Both the position numbers and the translations under genes were made by a program. A model generated the notes under the pieces. That model saw nothing but the letters and a program-made list of their open reading frames with translations, did no database searches and was not told the origin of the DNA. A stretch of DNA of 64,000 bases from Streptomyces monomycini (GTDB lineage Bacteria > Actinomycetota > Actinomycetes > Streptomycetales > Streptomycetaceae), in assembly GCF_022271435.1 (NCBI RefSeq), contig NZ_JAFIQY010000019.1:1-64000 (forward strand), given 5' to 3'. Shown piece by piece: positions 33,501-40,474 of the stretch. How positions within the stretch are numbered: position 1 is the first letter of the stretch; each line of letters opens with the position of its first letter.

Positions 33501-33950
33501 GAGAGCCCGGTCATCTACGGGCCCGGGGAGGACTTCCCGATCGGCGGCAGCAAGACGCTGCGCGCCACGCCCGAGGACCGGGTCACCCTCGTGGCCGCCG
33601 GGGTGACCGTCCACGAGGCGCTGGCCGCCGCCGACACCCTGGCCGAGGAGGGCGTGGCCGCCCGCGTCATCGACCTGTACTCCCTCAAGCCGGTGGACCT
33701 GGCGACGCTGCGGGAGGCCGCCGACGTCACCGGGCGGATCATCACCGTGGAGGACCACCACCCCGAGGGCGGCCTCGGCGACGCGGTGCTGGACGCCTTC
33801 ACCGACGGCCGACCGGTGCCGCGCCTGGCCCGGCTCGCGGTCCGCACCATGCCCGGGTCGGCGTCCCCGGAGGAGCAGCTGCGCGCGGCGGGCATCGACG
33901 CCCAGGCGATCGCGGCGACGGCCAGGGGGCTGCTCACCTCGACACCGTGA
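30501..33950 (+). CDS. NDH-2-like NADH dehydrogenase fused in frame to transketolase
   Basis: An uninterrupted 1149-codon frame. Residues 1-430 match type II NADH dehydrogenases: FAD motif VVIVGAGFAGYECA near 13-26, NADH motif FVVVGAGYTGTEVAAH near 170-185, a LACGDAAAVPD block and C-terminal hydrophobic helices. Residues about 440-527 are a Lys/Asp/Gly/Pro-rich linker. Residues 528-1149 are a complete transketolase with thiamine-diphosphate motif VCGDSEMAEGSMWEAFEHAGYEKLANL, substrate His residues (GHASPLVYAMG, GHPT) and the C-terminal EDHHPEGGLGDAV. An internal ATG at 32082 with its own GGAAGG site could yield free transketolase. The fusion may be real, or two adjacent genes joined by loss of a stop. 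The upstream ATG at 30501 follows GAGAGGAG. Confidence 0.75.
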   Translation: MVAEARNGRRPRVVIVGAGFAGYECARTLAKKSRGAAEIVLINPNDYFLYLPLLPEVSAGILEPRRVSVSLTGTLPGVRLVLGQVGGVDLDRRRVEYTDPEGRTGSLGYDRLVLTVGSVNKLLPIPGVAEHAHGFRGMPEALYLRDHMTRQIELAGAAEDPAERAARMTFVVVGAGYTGTEVAAHGVTFTRSLARHNAGLRGAPQPRWILLDLADRVLPELDHRLSRTAHRVLSKRGVEIRTKTSVKEATSEGVLLDDGTSVDTRSLIWCVGVRPDPLVESLGLPTERGRLCVDEFLAVPGHPEVLACGDAAAVPDLTRPGETTPMTAQHAQRQGKVAAHNVAASYGQGEPRAYKHHDLGFMVDLGGVQAAANPLHVPLSGPVANAVTRGYHLMAMPGNRVRVAADWLLDAALPRQGVQLGLVRSWSVPLDTAAPELARIPADGHTGKRDGDAAKADGPAAKAAEDDAPDRRPAPGKSGKSGEPEGSGASGGADVPGETTGPKDRPEGPARGGRKAVRRAPKSGRNLMTTENTPDEDARYDRLRELGQQLRVDSVRAADAAGSGHPTSSMSAADLAAVLLDAHLRYDFDAPENPGNDHLIFSKGHASPLVYAMGKAAGALTDEQLLTFRKNGSLLEGHPTPRIPWVDVATGSLGQGLPFGVGLALAGRDLDRVPYRVWVVCGDSEMAEGSMWEAFEHAGYEKLANLTAIIDVNRLGQRGATRHGWDLDAYARRIRSFDWHTVEVDGHDVAAVDRAYAEAAATTDRPTAIIAKTRKGQGVREVADQEGKHGKPLKDAGEAIEELGGARDLHVEVHRPRDAAPRPRAGGGAPELPDYKVGDSVATRNAFGEALAALGAVREDVVALDGEVGDSTRAQMFGDAHPDRYFQCYIAEQQMVAAAVGMQVRGWVPYATTFAAFLARAYDFVRMAAVSRADLNLVGSHAGVAIGEDGPSQMGLEDLAAFRAVHGSTVLYPCDANQAARLTAAMADASGIRYLRTSRGESPVIYGPGEDFPIGGSKTLRATPEDRVTLVAAGVTVHEALAAADTLAEEGVAARVIDLYSLKPVDLATLREAADVTGRIITVEDHHPEGGLGDAVLDAFTDGRPVPRLARLAVRTMPGSASPEEQLRAAGIDAQAIAATARGLLTSTP
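32082..33950 (+). CDS. Transketolase, possible independent product from internal start
   Basis: If translation restarts at the ATG at 32082, which is preceded by GGAAGGAACCTG, the product is 622 residues, equal to a normal free transketolase of this actinobacterial type. It transfers two-carbon ketol units in the pentose phosphate pathway using thiamine diphosphate. An out-of-frame TGA immediately overlaps this ATG, as expected if the two genes were once separate and coupled. This entry is an alternative reading of the same sequence as the fusion. Confidence 0.55.
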   Translation: MTTENTPDEDARYDRLRELGQQLRVDSVRAADAAGSGHPTSSMSAADLAAVLLDAHLRYDFDAPENPGNDHLIFSKGHASPLVYAMGKAAGALTDEQLLTFRKNGSLLEGHPTPRIPWVDVATGSLGQGLPFGVGLALAGRDLDRVPYRVWVVCGDSEMAEGSMWEAFEHAGYEKLANLTAIIDVNRLGQRGATRHGWDLDAYARRIRSFDWHTVEVDGHDVAAVDRAYAEAAATTDRPTAIIAKTRKGQGVREVADQEGKHGKPLKDAGEAIEELGGARDLHVEVHRPRDAAPRPRAGGGAPELPDYKVGDSVATRNAFGEALAALGAVREDVVALDGEVGDSTRAQMFGDAHPDRYFQCYIAEQQMVAAAVGMQVRGWVPYATTFAAFLARAYDFVRMAAVSRADLNLVGSHAGVAIGEDGPSQMGLEDLAAFRAVHGSTVLYPCDANQAARLTAAMADASGIRYLRTSRGESPVIYGPGEDFPIGGSKTLRATPEDRVTLVAAGVTVHEALAAADTLAEEGVAARVIDLYSLKPVDLATLREAADVTGRIITVEDHHPEGGLGDAVLDAFTDGRPVPRLARLAVRTMPGSASPEEQLRAAGIDAQAIAATARGLLTSTP

Positions 33951-33971
33951 GACACCGTGAGCGCCCGCGGC

Positions 33972-34007
33972 CGGCGGCCCTGTCCCCCTCGGGGGCCGGG
34001 GCCGCCG
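33972..34007. terminator. Probable terminator after transketolase
   Basis: A 9-bp outer stem (CGGCGGCCC / GGGCCGCCG) with an inner CCCCC/GGGGG stem lies between the convergent transketolase and HhH-GPD genes. Confidence 0.6.
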
Positions 34008-34029
34008 TACGCCGTCCGCTCCCGGTCGC

Positions 34030-34677
34030 TCACTTCGCCTTACGGATCTCCTCCGCGCCCTTCTTGTCGAGGGCCGCGCGCACCAGCGCCGCCGCCAGCA
34101 CGGCGGGCTCCGTCGTCTTCCCGGCGGCCTTGAGCAACGCGTCGGGCGTGGTCGGCAGCCCGACGCGCTCCGCTCCCTGCCACGCCTTGACGTCCAGGCG
34201 CGGCGCCAGCTCGGGCCACACGGCCTGGGCCTCCCGCAGGAAGATGTCGACGCCGGCCGGCCCGAGGCCGGGGACCTCGCGCAACAGCTTGCGCAGCCGG
34301 TCCGTGTCGCCGTCCGCCGCGTCCCGTATCCGGCGCAGGTCGCCGCCGTACGTGTCGAGCAACAGCTCGGCGCCGTCGCCCAGTTGGGTCGCGGTGCGCT
34401 CGTCGTAGCGCCGGTACCCGCCCTCGCCGAGGGCGTCCACCCGCTGCTGCCAGGCAGCGTCCTTCATCCGCCGCGCGGACCGCAGTCCCGCCTTGGACAG
34501 CGCGCGGCTCGCCGCCACCGCGATGTTCGCCTGGATACGGGCGCTGAGCAGGCAGGAGAGCACCAGCAGCTGGTACAGCGGCTGCGGCGTGTCCTTCAGG
34601 CGGATACCGGCCTCGTCGGCGTAGGTCCGGCCGTAGGTGTCCAGAAGGGCCCGGACCCTGGCGCGCTCGCTGCTCAT
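34030..34677 (-). CDS. HhH-GPD superfamily protein (endonuclease III-like)
   Basis: A 215-residue protein of the helix-hairpin-helix base-excision glycosylase superfamily. The helical bundle begins with LYQLLVLSCLLSARIQANIAV and the hairpin is LLREVPGLGPAGVDIFLRE near 150-168. The catalytic Lys of endonuclease III would fall where GPAG is found, so it appears absent, while an Asp equivalent (RLDVKAW) is present. No Cys cluster for an iron-sulphur centre is visible at the C-terminus. It may act as a monofunctional glycosylase or be inactive. The ATG at 34677 has GGGAGG upstream. It is divergent from the phospholipase gene. Confidence 0.8.
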   Translation of the reverse strand: MSSERARVRALLDTYGRTYADEAGIRLKDTPQPLYQLLVLSCLLSARIQANIAVAASRALSKAGLRSARRMKDAAWQQRVDALGEGGYRRYDERTATQLGDGAELLLDTYGGDLRRIRDAADGDTDRLRKLLREVPGLGPAGVDIFLREAQAVWPELAPRLDVKAWQGAERVGLPTTPDALLKAAGKTTEPAVLAAALVRAALDKKGAEEIRKAK

Positions 34678-34898
34678 GACCGCCTCCCGGACGTCGTGTC
34701 GTGCAGGGGTGTGTCCACGGTGTCCACGATGCCGTACATCTTCCTCACGTCCTGGTTTGCTCGACTGGCACGGCGTTTCCCGGCCCGCGTACCCACCCGG
34801 TGGCCGGACCATCCGTCAACTCCCGTACGCTGCTCCTTCGACCGGAGGGGCTGGTGATTCCGGAGCCGCAGGGGCTGCCGGGGGACCAGTGGAGTGAA

Positions 34899-35945
34899 AT
34901 GCGGGGGACCATGAACAGAACACGGAGCGTGGGTACGGCGGCGGTAGCGGCCGCGGTGGTGCTGGCGGTGGGGGCCCCGGCCGGTGCGGCACAGCCCGCC
35001 GGATCGTACGGCGCCACCACGTCCGTCGGCGTCCACAACGCCTACGAGAAGTCCAAGTACCCGTACTTCGCCGACGCGTTGGACTCCGGCGCGGGCCTCG
35101 TCGAACTGGACGTGTGGACCAACGCGCTCGGCAAGTCCTGGCGGGTCTCGCACAGCAACCCGTTCGGCAACAACAGCAACTGCGTCAACGCCGCCACCGC
35201 GGGCGAGCTGCGCACCAAGAAGCGCGACCAGGACCTCGGCGGCTGCCTCGCCGACATGAAGGCGTGGCACGACGCCCACCCCGGCCACCGGCCGGTCATG
35301 GTCAAGGTCGAGATGAAGGACGGCTTCAACGACAGGGGCGGCCGTGGCCCGGCCGCCTTCGACGCGCTGGTCCGCGCCAAGCTGGGTGACGCGGTGTACG
35401 GGCCCGGCGACCTGGCCGCCGGCCACCGCGACCTCGACGAGGCCGTACGGGCGGACGGCTGGCCCACCCGCTCCGCGCTGAACGGCAAGTTCCTCTTCGA
35501 GCTGATACCCGGCACGGTCGAGGAGAGCAACCCGCTCGACAAGCTGTGGACCGACCGCGAGTACGCCACCCACCTGAAGAACCTCGCCGCCCAGGGCAAG
35601 CTCGCGCAGTCCACCGCCTTCCCCGCGGTGCACGGCGCGGCCAAGGGCGACCCGCGCACCCGGTACGCCGACGCGGCGCTGCGCCCCTGGTTCGTGGTCT
35701 TCGACGGCGACGCCGCGACGTACCTGAAGGACGGCGTCGACACCGCCTGGTACGACAGCCGCCACTACCTCCTGATCATGACGGACGCGCACCAGGTGCC
35801 CCCGGTCATCGACGGCACCAAGCCCACCGAGGCCCAGGCACAGGCCCGGCTGAACCAGCTCGCCGCCGCCCACGGCAGCATCGTGACCGCCGACTGGTAC
35901 CCGCTGCCGAAGGTCCTCAAGACCGTGGTGCCGCGCGGGAAGTAG
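34899..35945 (+). CDS. Secreted calcium-dependent phosphoinositide phospholipase C
   Basis: A 348-residue secreted protein matching the Ca2+-dependent PI-PLC family known from Streptomyces. The signal peptide spans about 1-30 (RTRSVGTAAVAAAVVLAVGAPAGAA). The mature part has TSVGVHNAYEK with a catalytic His, GAGLVELDVW with acidic metal ligands, VSHSNPFGN with a second His, and PVMVKVEMKD. The fold is a TIM barrel. Two ATGs (34899 and 34911) are possible; the first has GGAG 4-5 nt upstream, and the choice affects only four residues of the signal peptide. It lies opposite a protease-esterase-second PI-PLC operon, forming a secreted lipid-degrading locus. Confidence 0.85.
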   Translation: MRGTMNRTRSVGTAAVAAAVVLAVGAPAGAAQPAGSYGATTSVGVHNAYEKSKYPYFADALDSGAGLVELDVWTNALGKSWRVSHSNPFGNNSNCVNAATAGELRTKKRDQDLGGCLADMKAWHDAHPGHRPVMVKVEMKDGFNDRGGRGPAAFDALVRAKLGDAVYGPGDLAAGHRDLDEAVRADGWPTRSALNGKFLFELIPGTVEESNPLDKLWTDREYATHLKNLAAQGKLAQSTAFPAVHGAAKGDPRTRYADAALRPWFVVFDGDAATYLKDGVDTAWYDSRHYLLIMTDAHQVPPVIDGTKPTEAQAQARLNQLAAAHGSIVTADWYPLPKVLKTVVPRGK

Positions 35946-35964
35946 CGCGTACGGGCGCGCGGCC

Positions 35965-37014
35965 TCAGACACGCTCCGTGGTGGCGCGCCGGTACAGGGC
36001 GGCGGTGTCCGGGCCGAACCGGCTGCTGTACGAGGTCGCGTCGTCGCCGCCCTCGTCCAGGCCGCCGACGACCCCGGTCACCGTACCGAGGCCGGTGTCC
36101 GGGTCGATGCCGGTGAGCATCGGCCCGCCGCTGGTCCCGTTGGGGAAACCCGCGCAGTCGAAACGCAGCTGGCCGGGGACCGCGGTGGTGGTGTTCTGGC
36201 AGCCGACGGGCGTCTCGCGGTCGTCGGGATAGCCGACGGTCCGGGTCGGCAGGCCGGCGGGCGGGTCGAAGCGGATCCGCTCGGCGCCGGTCAGCTCCTC
36301 GACGCGCTGCGCGCCGGGCCCGCCGCCGTGCGGTCGGCGCACCCGCACGAACGCCACGTCGTGCGCGTCGTCGCGGTCGTCCGCCCAGCGCGGATCGACG
36401 TCGATACGGGACGGCACCCACACGCCGTACGGCAGGACGCCGTCGTGGTAACCGGGCGCGAAGACGAGGTTCGTACGGAAGCCGCGGTCGTAGACGCAGT
36501 GCGCCGCGGTGACGAGCAGGTCGCCCGCCGGGGAGTGCACCACGCTCGCGGTGCAGTGGTGGTCGGCGTCGCCGTCGCCGCCTGGCGAGAACAGCGGGCC
36601 GACGGCGGGGGAGACGGCGGCCGGGGCGGCTTCGAGGGGCCGGGAGACCGGCAGGTCGGCTGTCTTCTGCTTCCGTGGCGTCGCCGGTGCCGCGGCCCCG
36701 ACGGACTCCGCCGCCCCGCCCGCCGCCGCGCGGGTGGTGACGCGGGGCGGAGCGGGGCGTTCGGTGTACGGGCCGGAGAGCAGCGTGTCGGCGGCCGCGT
36801 CCCCGTCGGCCGATTCCTCGGCGTACGAGCCCGTGGCCGGGTCGCCGGACGCCAGATACCCGCCGTGCGTGTAGGACCGTACGGCCAGGGCCGTTCCGGC
36901 GCAGGCCAGGGTGAGCGCGGCGCAGAGGCCGAGAGCGGCGGCGGTCCGGCGGCGCCGGTACGGCCCCTCCGGGGCCGGGGGCCGTGCGGACGGGCCGCGC
37001 TCGGTGGTATTCAC
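35965..37014 (-). CDS. Secreted trypsin-like serine protease
   Basis: A 349-residue secreted chymotrypsin-fold protease. A basic stretch (RRRRT) and hydrophobic segment at about 18-45 form the signal peptide or anchor. Residues 50-150 are a low-complexity Ala/Pro/Gly spacer. The protease domain contains LLVTAAHCVYD (His), DAHDVAFVRV (Asp) and FPNGTSGGPML (Ser), so the triad is complete. The GTG start at 37014 was chosen because TATGAT lies exactly 6 nt upstream, the pattern of a leaderless message. An alternative GTG at 37098 directly abuts the esterase stop but lacks a ribosome-binding site and would add an implausible N-terminus. It shows similarity to V8/glutamyl endopeptidase-like actinobacterial proteases. 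Confidence 0.82.
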   Translation of the reverse strand: MNTTERGPSARPPAPEGPYRRRRTAAALGLCAALTLACAGTALAVRSYTHGGYLASGDPATGSYAEESADGDAAADTLLSGPYTERPAPPRVTTRAAAGGAAESVGAAAPATPRKQKTADLPVSRPLEAAPAAVSPAVGPLFSPGGDGDADHHCTASVVHSPAGDLLVTAAHCVYDRGFRTNLVFAPGYHDGVLPYGVWVPSRIDVDPRWADDRDDAHDVAFVRVRRPHGGGPGAQRVEELTGAERIRFDPPAGLPTRTVGYPDDRETPVGCQNTTTAVPGQLRFDCAGFPNGTSGGPMLTGIDPDTGLGTVTGVVGGLDEGGDDATSYSSRFGPDTAALYRRATTERV

Positions 37015-37020
37015 CAGCAG

Positions 37021-37026
37021 ATCATA
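37021..37026 (-). promoter_or_regulatory. -10 box for a leaderless protease mRNA
   Basis: TATGAT on the minus strand ends 6 nt before the GTG at 37014. No convincing -35 box lies at the normal distance, and no Shine-Dalgarno precedes the GTG. Confidence 0.4.
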
Positions 37027-37098
37027 CGGTTCACGCGGGTCATGCGGTTCCGGGGCGATCTTCCCGCACTGCGCAGGGCGCTGGAACCCTCCGGCCAC

Positions 37099-38244
37099 TC
37101 AGGCGCCGAGCGCGCGCATCAGCATCGGGAACGACGCCACCAGCTCACGCTCCCAGTACGGCCAGCTGTGCCCGCCCTCGGATGCGCACACGGTCGCCGG
37201 AATGCCCAGCTGGGCCAGCTTCCCGCGCAGCTCCTGGTTCATCCCGTACACGGTCCGCTCGACCGGGTCCTGAGTGCCGTGCACGGGCGGGTCGGTGCAG
37301 CGTGCGGGCGACGGCGTGGGTGGGCGGTCGCCGTCGCCCCACGACCAGCCCGGACCGCCGTCGGTCGTCCCGTCCCCGTACGAGAGGTACAGCGGGGTGC
37401 CGCGCAGCGAGGCCGCCTGTTCCAGCGGGCTGTTGCGCTTCCACAGCCACTGCTGGCGCAGGTCGGCCGGGTCGTTCGTATCGAACGGGTATCCCGGCTC
37501 GCCCCAGACGCGCTTCCAGTCGACGAGGCAGGTCAGCGCGCCCAGCTTGACGGCGTCGGGCCCGGAGAAGCCGCCGTCGGGCGACCGGTACAGCGGATGG
37601 ACGGCACCGCTGTACGAGGCGGCGGCACGGAACATGCCGGGGCGCGCCGCGGTGAACTTCAGCGCTCCGAGCCCGCCCATCGACAGACCGGCGACGGCCC
37701 GCGTCGTCCCGGCCCGGTAGTCACGTTCCAGCAGCGGGCGCAGCTCGTCGAGGAGGTAGGTCTCCCAGGCCGGGGAGCCCCACTTCCCGCCGTTGTACCA
37801 GTTGCTGTAACTGCTGCATCCGCTGGTCTCCGGCATGACGACCAGGACGTCGCGGTCGGCGGCCAGCTGCTCGACGTGGGTGTTGGCGGTCCAGTCCTGG
37901 TGGTTGCCGCCACCGCCGTGCAGCAGCCACAGCACCGGCCACGTACGGGAGGCGTTCTTCGACCAGCCCTTCGGCAGCAGCAGCCGGACCCACTTGACCG
38001 GTGCGTCGGTCGTGGGGGACGAGATCCCGAGGTCGAGCATACGGTCGCCGACCGGTACCTCGGCGACGACGCGGGCCGGGTTGCGGGTCTGGTCGCGCGC
38101 CGGGTCGCTCGCGGGGCCGTCCGCTGCGTACGCGGGCTGCCCCGTCGCCGAGACCGAGAGGAACGGCAGCAGCAGAGCCAGCACCAGGCCCGCGGAGCCC
38201 ACGCCCCACGGCCGGCGAACGCGGGGGAGTCGCCGCGGCCGCAT
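37099..38244 (-). CDS. Secreted antigen 85/esterase D-type alpha/beta hydrolase
   Basis: A 381-residue secreted esterase. The signal peptide is at 1-40 (GSAGLVLALLLPFLSVSATGQPAYA). The hydrolase fold shows the oxyanion strand WPVLWLLHGGGGNHQDW, the nucleophile elbow AVAGLSMGGLGALKF and a C-terminal His in EGGHSWPYWERELV. The layout (long N-terminal beta region, GLSMGG elbow, HSWPYWE) is that of the antigen 85/mycolyltransferase-like family; streptomycetes lack mycolic acids, so it probably acts as an esterase or acyltransferase. The ATG at 38244 follows GGGGGTG and starts 2 bp after the upstream PI-PLC stop, so the two are co-transcribed. Confidence 0.87.
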   Translation of the reverse strand: MRPRRLPRVRRPWGVGSAGLVLALLLPFLSVSATGQPAYAADGPASDPARDQTRNPARVVAEVPVGDRMLDLGISSPTTDAPVKWVRLLLPKGWSKNASRTWPVLWLLHGGGGNHQDWTANTHVEQLAADRDVLVVMPETSGCSSYSNWYNGGKWGSPAWETYLLDELRPLLERDYRAGTTRAVAGLSMGGLGALKFTAARPGMFRAAASYSGAVHPLYRSPDGGFSGPDAVKLGALTCLVDWKRVWGEPGYPFDTNDPADLRQQWLWKRNSPLEQAASLRGTPLYLSYGDGTTDGGPGWSWGDGDRPPTPSPARCTDPPVHGTQDPVERTVYGMNQELRGKLAQLGIPATVCASEGGHSWPYWERELVASFPMLMRALGA

Positions 38245-38246
38245 GG

Positions 38247-39158
38247 TCACACCCCCGTGTTGTGCCGGATCAGCGTCTCGGCCAGGCCCACTTCGTTGGG
38301 GAAGTCCATCGGGACGATGCCCAGCCCCGTCCACCCGCGCGCCTCCGCGCTGTTCAGGAAGTTCTTCACCTGCGGATTGAGGCGGTCGGCGTTGGAACGC
38401 GGGGGCAGCAACGCGGCGGTGCTCACGTAATTCATGAACAGCTTGCCGGGTTCCCTGGCGGCCTTCCGGAACTGCCCCTCGATCAGCGGGTACTTGCGCA
38501 GCGGCTCGGCCATGTAGTCGTCCTGGATGTCGAAGACGCGCGGATCGGCGTACCGCACTCCCGGCAGCCCGCCGGAGTCGCCCAGCAGCACGACCTTGCC
38601 GCGGGCCTGCCCGAGGGAGGGCAGCGTGCCGTCCAGCCGGAACAGCGACCGCCAGCCCTTGCCGTCCAGATAGATGTCGAAGATCCGCCGGAACTCCGCC
38701 GCACTCTCCTCGGAGTACTCCTGCTTGACGCGCATCAGCACGGTCTCCGACGGATGCGCCTGGAGGAACGCCCGGCACGCCACCAGCACATCGCCGAACA
38801 TCAGCTTCTGGAAGAACGCGCCGTGGTGGATCGCGAAGGCCGAGTCGATGGCCCGGCAGCGTACGTCCAGGAAGCGGATGCCGCTGTCCAACTGCTGCGC
38901 GATGGTGGTGTTCTGGCAGGCGACCCACGGACCGCCGTACCGCGCTCCGGAGTCGTGCGTGCCCGGGATGGAGAGCCGCTGCATCGCCGTACTGTCCGGG
39001 AGGGCCGACATCCAGTCCTGTACGGAGGCGGCGCGCCGCGACCGCCCGGCCGTACGTCCGACGGCCGGTGCCGCGGCGGACAGCCCGCTCCCGGCCCCCA
39101 CCAGTACGCCTGCGGCCGACATCGCTGCCGTCCCCTTCAGGAAACCCCGCCGGTCCAT
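38247..39158 (-). CDS. Tat-exported phosphatidylinositol-specific phospholipase C
   Basis: A 303-residue bacterial PI-PLC X-domain enzyme that cleaves phosphatidylinositol or GPI-type lipids. Residues 1-35 are a twin-arginine signal (DRRGFLKGTAAMSAAGVLVGAG). Catalytic features are SIPGTHDSGAR (first His), FLDVRCRAID, AIHHGAFFQ (second His) and VLMRVKQEY. Length matches the family. The ATG at 39158 follows GGGGTGGA. It differs clearly in sequence from the PI-PLC encoded at 34899-35945. It is the first gene of a short operon with the esterase and possibly the protease. Confidence 0.9.
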   Translation of the reverse strand: MDRRGFLKGTAAMSAAGVLVGAGSGLSAAAPAVGRTAGRSRRAASVQDWMSALPDSTAMQRLSIPGTHDSGARYGGPWVACQNTTIAQQLDSGIRFLDVRCRAIDSAFAIHHGAFFQKLMFGDVLVACRAFLQAHPSETVLMRVKQEYSEESAAEFRRIFDIYLDGKGWRSLFRLDGTLPSLGQARGKVVLLGDSGGLPGVRYADPRVFDIQDDYMAEPLRKYPLIEGQFRKAAREPGKLFMNYVSTAALLPPRSNADRLNPQVKNFLNSAEARGWTGLGIVPMDFPNEVGLAETLIRHNTGV

Positions 39159-39344
39159 CCGTCCACCCCGGTCTCTCCGCCGCTCTGCCGCCCCTGCGCG
39201 AACAGATGATCGGCAGCATCGAAGCACAGGAACGGAACGCTGAACAGGCGGCCGCACGAACGCGCGGAGAAGGCTGCGACGCCTTTTCCCCGTCCGGCTG
39301 TCAGCCGTCGCCCGTACGGCCGTCGATCGGTCCCCGTACGGCGG

Positions 39345-40394
39345 TCAGCCGTCCTCGGGGCGTTCGCGGGGCGGCGACGCCAGGCCGGGCCAGCGGCCGA
39401 GCATCCGCTCGCGCAGCGCACCGGCGAGGCGGCCGAGGCCGTGCAGGTCGTCGCGGTCGGCGGTGAGCCGGGCGACGACCCCCAGCCGGTACGCCAGCCG
39501 CTGCCGCGCGGTGACCGTGCCCCACGCCCAGTCCTCCTCGGGGAGCCGCGCGAGGTGGTCGACGGCCCCGCGGTGGGCGCGCTGCACCAGCGCGTCCCCA
39601 CGGATCAGCCAGCCCGCGCACGCGTCGACGAGATCACCGGGCGGCGCGCCGCCGGTCGCCGCCTCCCAGGCCGCCCCGTACGCGGCTTCCGCCTCGCGCA
39701 GCAGCGGCTCGGGCGTGTCCGTGACGCACCAGCACGTCGGGAACCCCATGCGCAGGTAGACGAGTTCGGTGAGGCCGTTGCCCAAGGCGGACTGCTCGAA
39801 GTCGATGAACCGGATGCCGTCCGGGGTGTGCAGGTCGTTGCCGGGGCACGGGTCACCGTGCAGCAGGGCCCCACCGGGCACGGTGCCGAGCCGCCGTAGC
39901 AGGGCCGTCAGTTCGGCGCCCGTCCCGTCCGGCACCGGCACCGCGAGCCGGCCGGCGAGGGCGAGGAAGGCCTCGGCGTCCGCGCGGACCGGTCCTTGCC
40001 AGGCGGGCAGGGCCCCTTGGTCCTGGTCCGCGGGGTCGGATGCGGTGGCCGCGTGCAGGCGGGCCAGGGCCGACGCGTACTCGACCACCCAGTCCGGCGA
40101 CGGCCGCCGGTGTTCCACGTGCTCCAGCACCAGGACGCGCGCGCCGGGGTCCGTGCCGAGCAGCCGCGGCACCACCGGGGGCGTCACCCGCGAGGCCAGC
40201 CGCAGCGCGGCCACCTCACGGGCGTACCGCTCATCGGCGTCCGCGCTCTCCACGGCCTGTTTGACCACCGCGGGCGCGCCGCCCAGTTCGACCCGCCACA
40301 CCCGGGAACGCGGGCTGCTGCCCAGCCGTACCGCGTGGCGGGCCGGGCCGAGCCGGTCCCGCAGGACGTCCGTGAACGGCAGTTCTGTGGCCAT
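39345..40394 (-). CDS. Aminoglycoside phosphotransferase-fold kinase
   Basis: A 349-residue protein kinase-like phosphotransferase of the APH/choline kinase family. The N-lobe contains APAVVKQAVES with the ATP-binding Lys. The catalytic loop is LLHGDPCPGNDLH, and the metal-binding motif is IRFIDFEQSALGNG with Asp. These residues are intact, so it should be active, but substrate may be a sugar, homoserine, choline or an antibiotic. The start at 40394 (ATG) is the only one that begins cleanly with the family's N-terminal helix. It is a stand-alone gene. Confidence 0.85.
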   Translation of the reverse strand: MATELPFTDVLRDRLGPARHAVRLGSSPRSRVWRVELGGAPAVVKQAVESADADERYAREVAALRLASRVTPPVVPRLLGTDPGARVLVLEHVEHRRPSPDWVVEYASALARLHAATASDPADQDQGALPAWQGPVRADAEAFLALAGRLAVPVPDGTGAELTALLRRLGTVPGGALLHGDPCPGNDLHTPDGIRFIDFEQSALGNGLTELVYLRMGFPTCWCVTDTPEPLLREAEAAYGAAWEAATGGAPPGDLVDACAGWLIRGDALVQRAHRGAVDHLARLPEEDWAWGTVTARQRLAYRLGVVARLTADRDDLHGLGRLAGALRERMLGRWPGLASPPRERPEDG

Positions 40395-40474
40395 GCGCGC
40401 ATGGTCGCACGGGGTGATCACCGCCGTCGCCGGATTTACGCCGCGCACGCGGGCCGCGTCCCCGGCCCCCCTCC

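Noticed and set aside
30234..33761. A 1175-codon open frame on the - strand
   Set aside because: It is antisense to the NDH-2/transketolase frame and has no recognisable domain.
39345..40394. An antibiotic-resistance aminoglycoside kinase
   Set aside because: The catalytic residues only show the kinase fold; there is no aminoglycoside pathway nearby and substrate cannot be told from sequence.
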